Shown here one piece after another: positions 7,578-15,967 of a stretch of DNA of 44,391 nt (the first letter of the stretch is position 1; every line of letters begins with the position of its first letter). A model generated the notes under the pieces. It ran no database searches, had not been told where the DNA came from, and saw only the letters and a program-made list of their open reading frames with translations. The translations under genes were made by a program, and so were the position numbers. Source of the stretch: Pseudomonadota bacterium (GTDB taxonomy: Bacteria > Pseudomonadota > Gammaproteobacteria > Burkholderiales > Burkholderiaceae_C); assembly GCA_029780695.1 (NCBI GenBank), contig JAKOYD010000101.1:1-44391 (forward strand), read 5' to 3'.

Positions 7578-9161
7578 ATGAACATCCGTACCGTGAGCCT
7601 GGCCGCGCTGGCCGTTTGCTGCGCGCTGCCACTGCACGCCAAGACCTTCAAGTGGACCAGCGCCAGCGACATCCCCACGCTGGACATCCATTCGCAGAAC
7701 AACGCGCTGGGCAACGGCGTGCACGCGGCGGTGTACGAATCGCTGGTGTACTACAACAGCAAGACCTTCAAGCTGGAACCGATGCTGGCCACCGCGTGGA
7801 AGCAGGTCAGCCCCACGCAGATGCAGTTCACGCTGCGGCAGGGCGTGAAGTTCAGCGACGGCAGCGCCATGACGGCGGAAGACGTCAAGTTCTCGCTGGA
7901 ACGCGCCATGGCCAAGACGTCCAACTACAGCGTCTACACCCAGGGCATCGACAAGGTGGTGGTGGCCAGTCCCAACACGCTCGACGTCTTCACCAAGGCA
8001 CCCAACCCCGTGCTGCTGAACCAGCTGACCGAGCTGCGCATCATGAGCCGCGCCTGGGCCGAGAAGAACAAGTCCGTCGAGCCCAAGGACATCAAGACCA
8101 AGGACGAAAGCTTTGCCCACCGCAACGCCATGGGCACCGGGCCGTACATGGTCAAGGAATGGCAGCCCGACCAGAAGCTGGTGATGGTGAGCAACCCGCA
8201 CTGGTGGGGCACGGCGGCCAAGGCGGGCAGCAGCAACGTGACCGAGATTGTCTACACCCCCATCAAGTCAGAGGCCACGCGCATGGCGGCGCTGCTGTCC
8301 GGCGAGGTGGACCTGGTGCTGGACCCCACGCCGCAGGACTTGCAGCGCGTACAGGGCAACAGCGCGCTGAAGGTGGTGCAGGGCCCTGAAAACCGCACCA
8401 TCTTCTTCGGCATGGACCAGTTTCGCGACGAGCTGCCCGGCAGCAACGTCAAGGGCAAGAACCCGCTGAAAGACCAGCGCGTGCGCCAGGCGCTGTACCA
8501 GGCCATCGACATCGACGCCATCCACAAAGTGGTGATGCGCGGGCTGAGTCAAAACACCGGCACGCTGATCGCGCCGCAGGTCAACGGCTACACCAAGCGT
8601 GCCGACCAGCGCTACCCCTTCAACGTGGCCGCCGCGCAAAAACTGCTGGCCGACGCCGGCTACAAGGACGGCTTCGAAGTCGACTTTGCCTGCCCCAACA
8701 ACCGCTACATCGGCGACGAACGCATCTGTCAGGCGGTGGCGGCCATGTGGTCCAAGGTGGGCGTAAAAGCCAAGCTGCGCACGCTGCCGCTGGTCACGTA
8801 CTTCCCCATGATCCAGCGCTACGAAGCCAGCATCTACATGCTGGGCTGGGGCGTGCCAACCTTTGACGCGCTGTACAGCCTGCAGTCGCTGGTGCGCAGT
8901 GTGGGCGCCGGCGGCGACGGCAACTACAACGTGGGCCGCTACAGCAACCCGCAGATGGACGCGCTGGTCGAGCGCATCAAGGTCGAGACCGACCACAAGC
9001 GCCGCAGCGAGCTCATCGAGCAGGCGCTCATCCTGGAGCACCAGGACGTCAGCCACCTGCCGCTGCACAACCAGGTCATCCCTTGGGCCATGAAGAAAAA
9101 CATCGACGTCGTGCACCGCGCCGACAACCGGCTGGACTGGCGGTTGATCAGTGTGAGGTGA
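7578..9161 (+). CDS. Periplasmic peptide/opine-type ABC substrate-binding protein (SBP_bac_5)
   Basis: A 527-residue extracellular binding protein of the DppA/OppA class. A signal peptide (MNIRTVSLAALAVCCALPLHA) precedes the mature part. The family block LATAWKQVSPTQMQFTLRQG, then VKFSDGSAMTAEDVKFSLER, lies at about 71-112, and the mid-domain segment DQRVRQALYQAIDIDAIHKV follows further on. The start is supported by AAGGGA eight bases before the ATG. No permease or ATPase genes follow, so the protein is an orphan that must borrow a transporter encoded elsewhere or act as a sensor ligand carrier. The ligand is unknown; dipeptides, oligopeptides, nickel or opines are all possible in this fold. 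Confidence 0.9.
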   Translation: MNIRTVSLAALAVCCALPLHAKTFKWTSASDIPTLDIHSQNNALGNGVHAAVYESLVYYNSKTFKLEPMLATAWKQVSPTQMQFTLRQGVKFSDGSAMTAEDVKFSLERAMAKTSNYSVYTQGIDKVVVASPNTLDVFTKAPNPVLLNQLTELRIMSRAWAEKNKSVEPKDIKTKDESFAHRNAMGTGPYMVKEWQPDQKLVMVSNPHWWGTAAKAGSSNVTEIVYTPIKSEATRMAALLSGEVDLVLDPTPQDLQRVQGNSALKVVQGPENRTIFFGMDQFRDELPGSNVKGKNPLKDQRVRQALYQAIDIDAIHKVVMRGLSQNTGTLIAPQVNGYTKRADQRYPFNVAAAQKLLADAGYKDGFEVDFACPNNRYIGDERICQAVAAMWSKVGVKAKLRTLPLVTYFPMIQRYEASIYMLGWGVPTFDALYSLQSLVRSVGAGGDGNYNVGRYSNPQMDALVERIKVETDHKRRSELIEQALILEHQDVSHLPLHNQVIPWAMKKNIDVVHRADNRLDWRLISVR

Positions 9162-9332
9162 GTCTTTCTGGGCGGTGCGTCATGCACGCCTGGCCTGCAG
9201 ACCTGAACGCGGCGCGTGCGCTCTGTGGCGTTGCCGCACCAGGTAATTGCCGGCCACCGCGCGGCAGAGTGTGACCGTCTCAGTCTGAAGTGAGCGCCGC
9301 GCCTTCACCGTGCGTTGGCGCCCAAGCCGCAT

Positions 9333-9605
9333 TCAGATCAGGCGCGCCTGCCGAGCTTCGTACACAGCCTCGTTTTTGGAATGCACGCCCAGCTTGACAT
9401 ACAGGCTCTTCACGTGCGCCTGCACGGTCGAAACCGCCACACCCAGAGACTGCGCGGCTTCGGCGTAGCTGCAACCGCGCTCCAGCAGGGACAGCACGTC
9501 GCGCTCGCGCGCAGAGATGGTTTCGGTCATCACGGGCATGTTTCGAGGTCGGGAAGAATGCCGTGCCGTCGGCGAGGGGGGTTCAATCAAATCTGCGTGT
9601 GACAT
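9333..9605 (-). CDS. Stand-alone LuxR-type HTH protein
   Basis: A 90-residue protein that is almost entirely a LuxR/GerE DNA-binding domain: ISARERDVLSLLERGCSYAE (about 30-49), AQSLGVAVSTVQAHVKSLY (recognition helix) and KLGVHSKNEAVYEARQ. No receiver or ligand domain is present. Met-23 or Met-26 are alternative starts and would leave only the HTH. It lies 54 bases after the larger LuxR-type gene and probably on the same transcript. It could be a small regulator that competes for the same operator, or the surviving C-terminal part of a longer gene. Its HTH differs clearly from that of the neighbour, so it is not a recent partial duplication. Confidence 0.75.
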   Translation of the reverse strand: MSHADLIEPPSPTARHSSRPRNMPVMTETISARERDVLSLLERGCSYAEAAQSLGVAVSTVQAHVKSLYVKLGVHSKNEAVYEARQARLI

Positions 9606-9640
9606 GCGGCCGATCTTTGCCCAACCACCTCATTTTGGGT

Positions 9641-9660
9641 ATCACCCGCGCAGGGGTGAT
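9641..9660. promoter_or_regulatory. Hairpin/palindrome between the two LuxR-type genes
   Basis: ATCACCC and GGGTGAT form a 7-base-pair inverted repeat around a 6-base spacer, touching the stop codon of the larger LuxR-type gene. No U-run follows on the minus strand, so it could be a regulatory palindrome or an RNA stability hairpin rather than a terminator. Confidence 0.4.
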
Positions 9661-10712
9661 CAGGTACTGCTGGCCTGCATCAGCGCCTGTGCCACGCCGT
9701 TGCGTTCATGCACGCCCAGTCGCGAGAAAATTTGCTTGACGTAGGACGCAGCGGTGTTGGTTGTGATGCCCATCAACTGCGCGATGTCCTGGTTGCTGTG
9801 GCCTTGCGCCATCAATACGGCAACTTCACGCTGACGCGGCGACAGCCCCTTGGCGGCGGCGCCGGTAGCCAGCTGCACCGGCTCGGCGGCCAGGCGCGAT
9901 ACGATCAGGGCCACCGCGGGCGCCCCGCTGTGCGACGCCATGTCATGCCGCCGAAAAGCGAATTCGCCCCAGGCCGAGTGCACATGGTGCGCCGACTGCG
10001 GCGCGCTAGTGAGCGCGGCCAGGATTGCCCTCACGAACTTGGGCACCGACTGGATTTCCTTCTGCGCACCCACAGGCGCGATCACGCTGGCTTGCGCCAG
10101 GCGCACGATGCGTTGCCAGCCAGCGTCGGCATACAGTTCTTCGCCGTCATCGTCCAGCACGGCCAAAGCTTCTTCCACCACATGCTTGCGCGGGTCGGCC
10201 GTGAGTTGCTGCGCCTGGACCGCCAGTGCTTCGCCCAGGTAATGCAGCACATCCGACAAGGTCTGCTCATCCGCCGCGCCGAAGGGATCGTCGCGTCCAC
10301 CCCGGTACAGGCTCAACTGTCCGATGACCTGGCCCCTGTACCGCAACACGGCGTAGAGCATGTGCGCAATGTCCAGCGGTGCCAGCACGTCCTGGTAGTA
10401 CGGCTCCAACCGCTCAGCCGCGGTCACGCTGTGGCGGCTGGTCGGGCATTCGGCGGCCACGCGCTGGATGAACCGTTCGCGAAATCGCTTCTGGTCGTGG
10501 CGCTCGTGATAAGCGGCCATGGACCGAGGCGGCAGCATGCGCTCGGCATACAGGTTGGCGATGTGCCCGTGCTCATCGCAGAAGAAGAAGGCTGCGTGGC
10601 TGGCCGGCACCAGCTCGCGCAACACCGGCAGCAACGCGGGCAGCAGCAGTGGCGCTGGCAGGCCCAGACGGCATAACTGGCGCAAGGTGACGCGGGCGGG
10701 TGAGCGGCTCAT
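9660..10712 (-). CDS. LuxR-family transcriptional regulator
   Basis: A 350-residue regulator. The last ~65 residues are a LuxR HTH: GLSPRQREVAVLMAQGHSNQ, then DIAQLMGITTNTAASYVKQI and FSRLGVHERNGV. The first ~280 residues have a GAF/PAS-like look (FFFCDEHGHIANLYAE, YAVLRYRGQVIGQLSLYRGG), suggesting a small-molecule sensor, but I cannot name the ligand. The gene overlaps the upstream subtilase gene by four bases (ATGA), so the two are translated together. It probably controls its own operon or the divergent lipoprotein genes; this is inference from position only. Confidence 0.85.
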   Translation of the reverse strand: MSRSPARVTLRQLCRLGLPAPLLLPALLPVLRELVPASHAAFFFCDEHGHIANLYAERMLPPRSMAAYHERHDQKRFRERFIQRVAAECPTSRHSVTAAERLEPYYQDVLAPLDIAHMLYAVLRYRGQVIGQLSLYRGGRDDPFGAADEQTLSDVLHYLGEALAVQAQQLTADPRKHVVEEALAVLDDDGEELYADAGWQRIVRLAQASVIAPVGAQKEIQSVPKFVRAILAALTSAPQSAHHVHSAWGEFAFRRHDMASHSGAPAVALIVSRLAAEPVQLATGAAAKGLSPRQREVAVLMAQGHSNQDIAQLMGITTNTAASYVKQIFSRLGVHERNGVAQALMQASST

Positions 10713-12760
10713 CGATCCGGCCCTTTCTCGGCGTTTGAAGGGCGAGGGTTGTCCGGCAGCGGTTGCCCGTTAGCCAGAATCCGGACGCACTGCGGCGCGG
10801 CCGAACTGGTGCCCACCAACCGCACCGTTCCTCCGCTTCGGCTACCGGCGGCGCGCAGCCCCCGAAGCACTGGGCTTTCGTCCGTCACACGCACGCGGTC
10901 GGGGTGGATCTTGAGTGGATTGCCAGGAGCGTTGAACAAGTCGTTCCGTCGTGGGCTGTAGGCAGCAGGCTTGCCCCACGGGTTGCGCCCGGAAGGCAGA
11001 TGCACCCAGCCACCAACTCCCACCCAATGCACGCCGTCCGTGCCCGTCGCCAGACTGTTGTAGCTACCGCAGCGTCTAATCGGGCTTCGATTGCTGTCGC
11101 CGTGTGCGGGCATGTCTTCCGACGCGCCAAGGTTGTAGTCCGTGGCCTCGAAGTACGAGGCGCGCGCGCCGGTGAACAAGCCCAACGCCACGTCGTTGCG
11201 CTCAATGAACGCGTCCACATCCAGCGGGGGGAGAGGGTCAAAGGTGGATGTGTAGTCCACCTCGATCTTCCAGGCACCGCTGGGCGCGACCGCCGCCCCC
11301 GTCAGGCTGGCAGTCGGCGCGACGGCGATCAACAGGCAGCTGCCGTTCTCGCCCAGCATGGTTTGGTGTGGGAACACTGCCGTCGCGGTGCCCGCGCTGA
11401 AGCGTCGCCACTGGCCCGGCCGAACTGTTTCCGCTAAACCGTCGGGTTGGGTAATTCGAATGCTCAGGTTATCCAGTGCTTTCGCTTGGCCGGGCTCGCC
11501 GCGAAACCACAGCTCCAGAAAGCTCGGCGTATGCCCGTCGGGCTGGATTCGCCACGAAAGCGCAAGCCCATTCCCACCGTGCAGCCCGGCATGCGCATGC
11601 GATCTGGCCTGGTAATGATTGCCAGCGGGTACCACGATGAAAAGCCGCCCTTTCAGCCGAGGCGCTGCGCACAACGCCGCCATCGCTTTCTCCAGCACCG
11701 ACGTCCCGTCGTGCGGTCCGGCCTGCGTGCCCCAGCTCAGGTTCACTACGATGCGCACGTCGTTCGCGCAGCACGACACCACATAGACCAGCGCGTCGAC
11801 CACGCTCACGGCCATGGCGCGGCCCGAGGTGTCGAGCACGTTGGCCCATTCCAGTTGCACCGCCATCAAGTCGGCGGTGTCGTTGGCCGGGCTGCTGGCC
11901 TCGGGCGCGAATGTCGGCGGCGCGTCCTCGGTCGCCAGTCGGTCGGCATAAGGCTGCGTGGCCAGGCTGAACACGTGGGTGCCGTGGTGCGCGGCGCTGT
12001 CGAGACTCCACAACTCCAGATCGCGGTACAGCGCATCTTCATCCACTTGCCCGGAGTGGGTGTGCCTGTTGATGACGGCCTGGATCGCCGCTTCATCCAG
12101 CTGCAGTCCGTAGCCCATTTGCGCCGGTTTGTTCCAGCCCGCCTGGCTGCCGTGCACACGCGAGGTGCGCGCCACATCGCCCAGGTAGCGGCTGCCAAAG
12201 CACTCGTCCTGCCGCCAATAGCGCTTGACACGCGCCTCGCGCTGGCCGCCCACCTGTCGGCAGAACGCAGCGTGGGCGAATGCCAGCCCGCCGTCGATCA
12301 AGGCCATGACGGTGCGACCCTTGCCGCCCGTCAGAGGTTGGGCATCGGCCGGCTTGCCGGTGGCGGTCTCGTCGATGGCATGCAGCTCGCGCACGGTGCG
12401 TTCGACCGGCAAGCCCAGCTGGTAGCGCAACACACCAGCCCGCGCGCGTGCCGCGTCGTCGGTGAAGAACCTCCCCGTCACGCGCGCTGTGCAGTAGCGA
12501 AAATCATCACCCAGCGCATCATGCAGGTACGCGGCGGGCACCTGCAACCAGCTTCGCTGGGTTTCATCCAGCAATCGCGGGATCGGGTTCTTGCCATCTC
12601 GAGCAGGCTCCAACTCCAGCAGCACCGACCACCAGCCGTCGGGCGACTTGCCGGGGTTCAGACGGTAGCCGGCATAGGCTGTGGTGTCGGCCCAGACCAG
12701 GTACGGATCGACGGGTGGCAGATCGCCCGCCAGTTGCGCCCAATCAACGCCGGTCGCCAT
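10709..12760 (-). CDS. Subtilisin-like serine peptidase (S8 family)
   Basis: A 683-residue protein with a complete S8 triad: Asp in VMALIDGG (about 156), His in HHGTHVFSL (about 259) and Ser in VGTSSAAPQ (about 652), plus the oxyanion Asn in VPAGNHY (about 381). About 270 residues lie between the Asn and the Ser; this insert contains beta-rich sequence (SFLELWFRGEP, WKIEVDYTSTFDP) that looks like an inserted sandwich domain. No signal peptide is visible at the chosen start, so the enzyme may be cytoplasmic or exported by another route. The start ATG shares one base with the stop of the phosphatase gene (TGATG), which fixes it and shows coupling. The protein ends 31 residues after the Ser, unusually close. 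Confidence 0.85.
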   Translation of the reverse strand: MATGVDWAQLAGDLPPVDPYLVWADTTAYAGYRLNPGKSPDGWWSVLLELEPARDGKNPIPRLLDETQRSWLQVPAAYLHDALGDDFRYCTARVTGRFFTDDAARARAGVLRYQLGLPVERTVRELHAIDETATGKPADAQPLTGGKGRTVMALIDGGLAFAHAAFCRQVGGQREARVKRYWRQDECFGSRYLGDVARTSRVHGSQAGWNKPAQMGYGLQLDEAAIQAVINRHTHSGQVDEDALYRDLELWSLDSAAHHGTHVFSLATQPYADRLATEDAPPTFAPEASSPANDTADLMAVQLEWANVLDTSGRAMAVSVVDALVYVVSCCANDVRIVVNLSWGTQAGPHDGTSVLEKAMAALCAAPRLKGRLFIVVPAGNHYQARSHAHAGLHGGNGLALSWRIQPDGHTPSFLELWFRGEPGQAKALDNLSIRITQPDGLAETVRPGQWRRFSAGTATAVFPHQTMLGENGSCLLIAVAPTASLTGAAVAPSGAWKIEVDYTSTFDPLPPLDVDAFIERNDVALGLFTGARASYFEATDYNLGASEDMPAHGDSNRSPIRRCGSYNSLATGTDGVHWVGVGGWVHLPSGRNPWGKPAAYSPRRNDLFNAPGNPLKIHPDRVRVTDESPVLRGLRAAGSRSGGTVRLVGTSSAAPQCVRILANGQPLPDNPRPSNAEKGPDR

Positions 12761-13872
12761 CACTTCCACTCCAGCTGGGCGGCGGCCCACAGAGATTGCA
12801 GCGCGTCCACCCCGGTCGCAGGCGTCAGCGCCAGCGGTGCCTCCGTCGTTCCCTTGCTCGCCGCATCCCCGTTGACGCTGAAGTCCTTGCCCCCAAATGC
12901 CTGACTGTTGAAATCCCGCTTGTTGGCCGATGTGCCTTTCGCCGCGCAAGCCACCACATAGTCGCCCAGGCTGGTGCCCAGCGCCCAGCCGGCTGCCGTG
13001 TCCAGCGGGTAGTGCAGCCCGGCCACCACGCGGTTGGTGGCGATTCGGGTGGCCAGCCGGTTCAGTTGCTCTTGAAGCGGCGCGGCGGCCAATTCGGGGC
13101 GGGCGGCCTGGATCAAGCCGCCCAGCAGCGCGGCGGCGGCAAACGACTCGGTGGCATGGCCGCCCGGCCAGGCAGCGTGCATCGGTGTTGCCAGCATCGG
13201 CTGCACCTGCGCAGACAACTGCACCGGCCGCGGCACATTGGCCAGGTGCTTCATGCGTGCCACCACATGCACGGCCAGCGACTGCACGACGGCCATCAGC
13301 AACAGCGTGTTCGGGTGTTGGCGCGGGGTAATGCCGAGCACCGCCGACCAATAGTCCACCGGCCACACTTGCTGCGACTGAATCTCGGCAAAGCGGTCGG
13401 CGCGCAAATCGGCGTAGGCGATCACCAGTTTAAGTTGCGCGTCCAGCGTGGCTTGGTCGGGCCGCGTCAGCGTGCACAGTTCGATCGAGGCCGCTGCTGG
13501 CTGAGTGACCAGCAGCTTGAGTGTGTCGTTTGCGTAGCGCACGGCCAACCGCTCCAGCAGCTCCCCAGCCACGATGGCGACCGCGTGCCCTGTTTCCCAT
13601 CGCGTAAGCCGCTGCGGACCTGGCGCATTGTTGCTCAGCATCAGCAACTCAGGTGACGAAGCGGTGCTCTGGTAGCCATGTTCAAACACGCCCACGATAG
13701 CGGCGCGATTGAGAACCAGTCCGCTGCTGATGGATTCGGCGGGCCCTGCCGCTCCACCGCTGGCGCCACCACTGGCTCCGCCACTGGCGCCGCCGCTGAG
13801 CCATGAAGCACCACCGCTCAGATTCGCGCCGCCCGAAAAAGGGCTGAAGTTGAAGAACACCGGATATGGCAT
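12760..13872 (-). CDS. PAP2 / vanadium haloperoxidase-fold phosphatase
   Basis: A 370-residue protein carrying all three signature motifs of the PAP2/haloperoxidase superfamily: K-x6-RP (Lys-208, Arg-215, Pro-216 in MKHLANVPRPV), PGGH (236-239, for the usual PSGH) and R-x5-H-x3-D (Arg-281, His-287, Asp-291 in RVVAGLHYPLD). These bind phosphate or vanadate, and His-287 is the expected nucleophile. There are no membrane helices and no clear signal peptide, which fits soluble haloperoxidase-like members better than lipid phosphatases. Residues 14-42 are low-complexity Gly/Ala/Ser with tandem GGAS units. The C-terminus past 310 is Gly/Thr/Lys-rich. The gene starts 15 bases after the cyclase gene and overlaps the peptidase gene. 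Confidence 0.82.
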   Translation of the reverse strand: MPYPVFFNFSPFSGGANLSGGASWLSGGASGGASGGASGGAAGPAESISSGLVLNRAAIVGVFEHGYQSTASSPELLMLSNNAPGPQRLTRWETGHAVAIVAGELLERLAVRYANDTLKLLVTQPAAASIELCTLTRPDQATLDAQLKLVIAYADLRADRFAEIQSQQVWPVDYWSAVLGITPRQHPNTLLLMAVVQSLAVHVVARMKHLANVPRPVQLSAQVQPMLATPMHAAWPGGHATESFAAAALLGGLIQAARPELAAAPLQEQLNRLATRIATNRVVAGLHYPLDTAAGWALGTSLGDYVVACAAKGTSANKRDFNSQAFGGKDFSVNGDAASKGTTEAPLALTPATGVDALQSLWAAAQLEWK

Positions 13873-13887
13873 GGCGAAGTCTCCTAG

Positions 13888-15660
13888 TCAATGAGGCGGC
13901 AGCCCGAGCGATTGCATGGCACGGGCAACACGGCGCCGAAGCGGGCTGTCCTGCGTGGTGCCCAGGTATGAGCTCACCGTCAGCTGCGGTGCCAGGCGGC
14001 GAATGGTGGCGAGGCTGTCTGCCGCGGCGGCTGCGTTACCCGATTCAAATTGCGCCAACAGCAGGCCACGCAGCGCTGGCAGGTGCTTGTTGTTTTTCAG
14101 GACGGCGGACTGACACATGGGCAGCGCACGCTCCAGGTCACCCTGGGCCAGGTACGCGTTGCCCAGCATCATCTCGAAATACGCCAGCTGCGGATCGAGC
14201 GGTGACAAGCCGAGCGCGTGCTGCGCGTCTGCCACCGCCAGCGGCCCCTCACCCCACATCTGGTGCCATACGCTGCGGTACAACCAGGCCATGGGCTCGC
14301 TCGGGTTGGCGTCCACGGCGTCGTCCAGCAGGCGATGCGCCTCGTCGATTCGCACGCCCTGGTGGCACAAGGCATGCCCCTTCACAGAAAGCGCCAGCGC
14401 ACTGCGGGGCTCCAGGTCCAGCGCGCGGTCGGCCATGTCGATGGCATGGGTGAGTGCGTCGCCTCGCTCGTCCATGCCTTGCACCGCGCTCAGCACATGC
14501 CATTTCGCCAACCAGGCTTTGGGCGATGCGATGTGCCGATGGCGCTCGATGACGGCGTGCAGCATGGCTTCGCTGCGCCGCAGGTCGGTCTCGCTGACGA
14601 GGTGCATCAAGGTGACCGCACCGGTCATCAGAGCATGGCTGTCCAGCTGCGGCAGCGGCATGGTCAGGGCGTCGCGTACCTGGCTTTGCAGCAGGGCAGT
14701 CGCGCAACCGCGCGCCAGGGTGCCTACCAGGGCACTCTCGGGCTGAAGCAGATCGGCCAGGTCGCCGCTGACACGTTCGGTCCAGATCAACTCGTCCGAC
14801 CGGGTATCGAGCAGGTGCATGACCAAGCCCAGGCGTTGCCCCATGAGCCATGACGAGCCCGTGACCAGGTAGCGCACCCCCAGGCGCCGCGCGACGTCTG
14901 CCGGCGCCAGGGCGGTCAGCGCCGCGTTGACGGCCGACAGGCGCGACGTGACCAGCAGACCCGGGTGGCGCGACAGCCCCGCGATCAGCGAGTCCATCAG
15001 AAAATCCTGAAGCCCCTGCGGCGCACTGACCAGCCCCTGCATGGAAAACGGCAGCACCGCCAGCCGCGCGCGCCAGTCCGGCTCGCGGACACCGTGCGCC
15101 GCTGCGCCCCTGCCACAGGGGGCGGGCAAGCGCCACAGATGCACCGGCTCACGCCAATGCTTCAGGTGGCACAGGCCCATGTCAAGCGGGGCCAGGCCAT
15201 GCACCTGCGCGTCTGCCAGCGCCTTCACGTCGGACGTGAACACAATGTCACCCGCCGTGGCCACGGTCAGAAGTCGCGCGGTCAGGTTGACAGCCGCTCC
15301 ATACACGGCATGGCCGTCGCTCAACAGCGAACCTGAGTGCACCGCCACGCGAAGCCGAATATCGCCCGCCAGGTCGGCCGCTGGCATTTCGCCCGGGCGG
15401 TAGGCCTGCAGGGCCACGGCGCAGCGCAGCGCCGCGCCGGCATCGGTAAAGCGCAGCAGCAGGCCGTCTCCCTGGCGTTCCAGCACCTGCCCGCCGAACG
15501 AGGGAACCACCGAGCGCGCGATGCCGGCGAGGAAATGGCGAATGCGTTCGACCATGCCGCGCTCGTCGGCCTGGATGAGGCTGACCGAATCGACCACGTC
15601 CACAAACACGATGGCCGCCCAGACAGGCTGAAGTGGCCTTTCCTCCGCAAATCGGTCCAT
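13888..15660 (-). CDS. Class III nucleotide cyclase with TolB-like and TPR domains
   Basis: A 590-residue signalling protein. Residues ~12-180 form a class III cyclase domain: metal-binding Asp-21 (FVDVVDS) and Asp-65 (QGDG), and the transition-state pair Asn-125/Arg-129 (VNLTARL). The position that holds Lys in adenylate cyclases is Glu-61 (ERQGD), which is the guanylate-cyclase residue, and the second specificity position near 118 is Ala, so the product is uncertain. Residues ~198-320 resemble the TolB-like segment of such proteins (RLAVLPFS, LGVRYLVTGSSW). Residues ~400-560 are TPR repeats. I chose Met at 15660 because the cyclase fold begins right after it; an upstream start at 15774 would add 38 residues with no recognisable features. 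Confidence 0.83.
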   Translation of the reverse strand: MDRFAEERPLQPVWAAIVFVDVVDSVSLIQADERGMVERIRHFLAGIARSVVPSFGGQVLERQGDGLLLRFTDAGAALRCAVALQAYRPGEMPAADLAGDIRLRVAVHSGSLLSDGHAVYGAAVNLTARLLTVATAGDIVFTSDVKALADAQVHGLAPLDMGLCHLKHWREPVHLWRLPAPCGRGAAAHGVREPDWRARLAVLPFSMQGLVSAPQGLQDFLMDSLIAGLSRHPGLLVTSRLSAVNAALTALAPADVARRLGVRYLVTGSSWLMGQRLGLVMHLLDTRSDELIWTERVSGDLADLLQPESALVGTLARGCATALLQSQVRDALTMPLPQLDSHALMTGAVTLMHLVSETDLRRSEAMLHAVIERHRHIASPKAWLAKWHVLSAVQGMDERGDALTHAIDMADRALDLEPRSALALSVKGHALCHQGVRIDEAHRLLDDAVDANPSEPMAWLYRSVWHQMWGEGPLAVADAQHALGLSPLDPQLAYFEMMLGNAYLAQGDLERALPMCQSAVLKNNKHLPALRGLLLAQFESGNAAAAADSLATIRRLAPQLTVSSYLGTTQDSPLRRRVARAMQSLGLPPH

Positions 15661-15967
15661 AGTGCCCCGCTGCGCCCATTTGCCTTCTCTTGATCGCAAG
15701 CATAGGGCAATACGGCCACACTTTGGCCACCGCACTTGCGGTCTGGACAACAGGCATGGGCCAGTCGAGGACATGCGGTCAGCCTAATGGGCCTACCCCA
15801 ATTCATTTCACACCCATGCAGGGGGGAAATGACGCGCTGGCCTCCCATATTCATGGCATGTGCATTGGCCGTAAACCAAAGACATTGATGCCGTAGGGAT
15901 CAGCCAGCGCACCGATGGTCGGCAAGCGGCACGCCCCCTGCCTTGTGTTCAAGAGAAGGAGCGCACC
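15661..15967. promoter_or_regulatory. Divergent control region with palindrome
   Basis: This 307-base spacer must contain promoters for the cyclase operon (minus) and the lipoprotein genes (plus). It holds a perfect palindrome ACCGCA-CT-TGCGGT (15729-15742), a candidate operator. AAGGAG at about 15955 is the ribosome binding site of the plus-strand gene. I see no convincing matched -35/-10 pair on either strand. Confidence 0.5.

Noticed and set aside
10709..13366. An 885-residue subtilase
   Set aside because: The extra N-terminal part is the phosphatase gene out of frame; the TGATG coupled start at 12760 is better.
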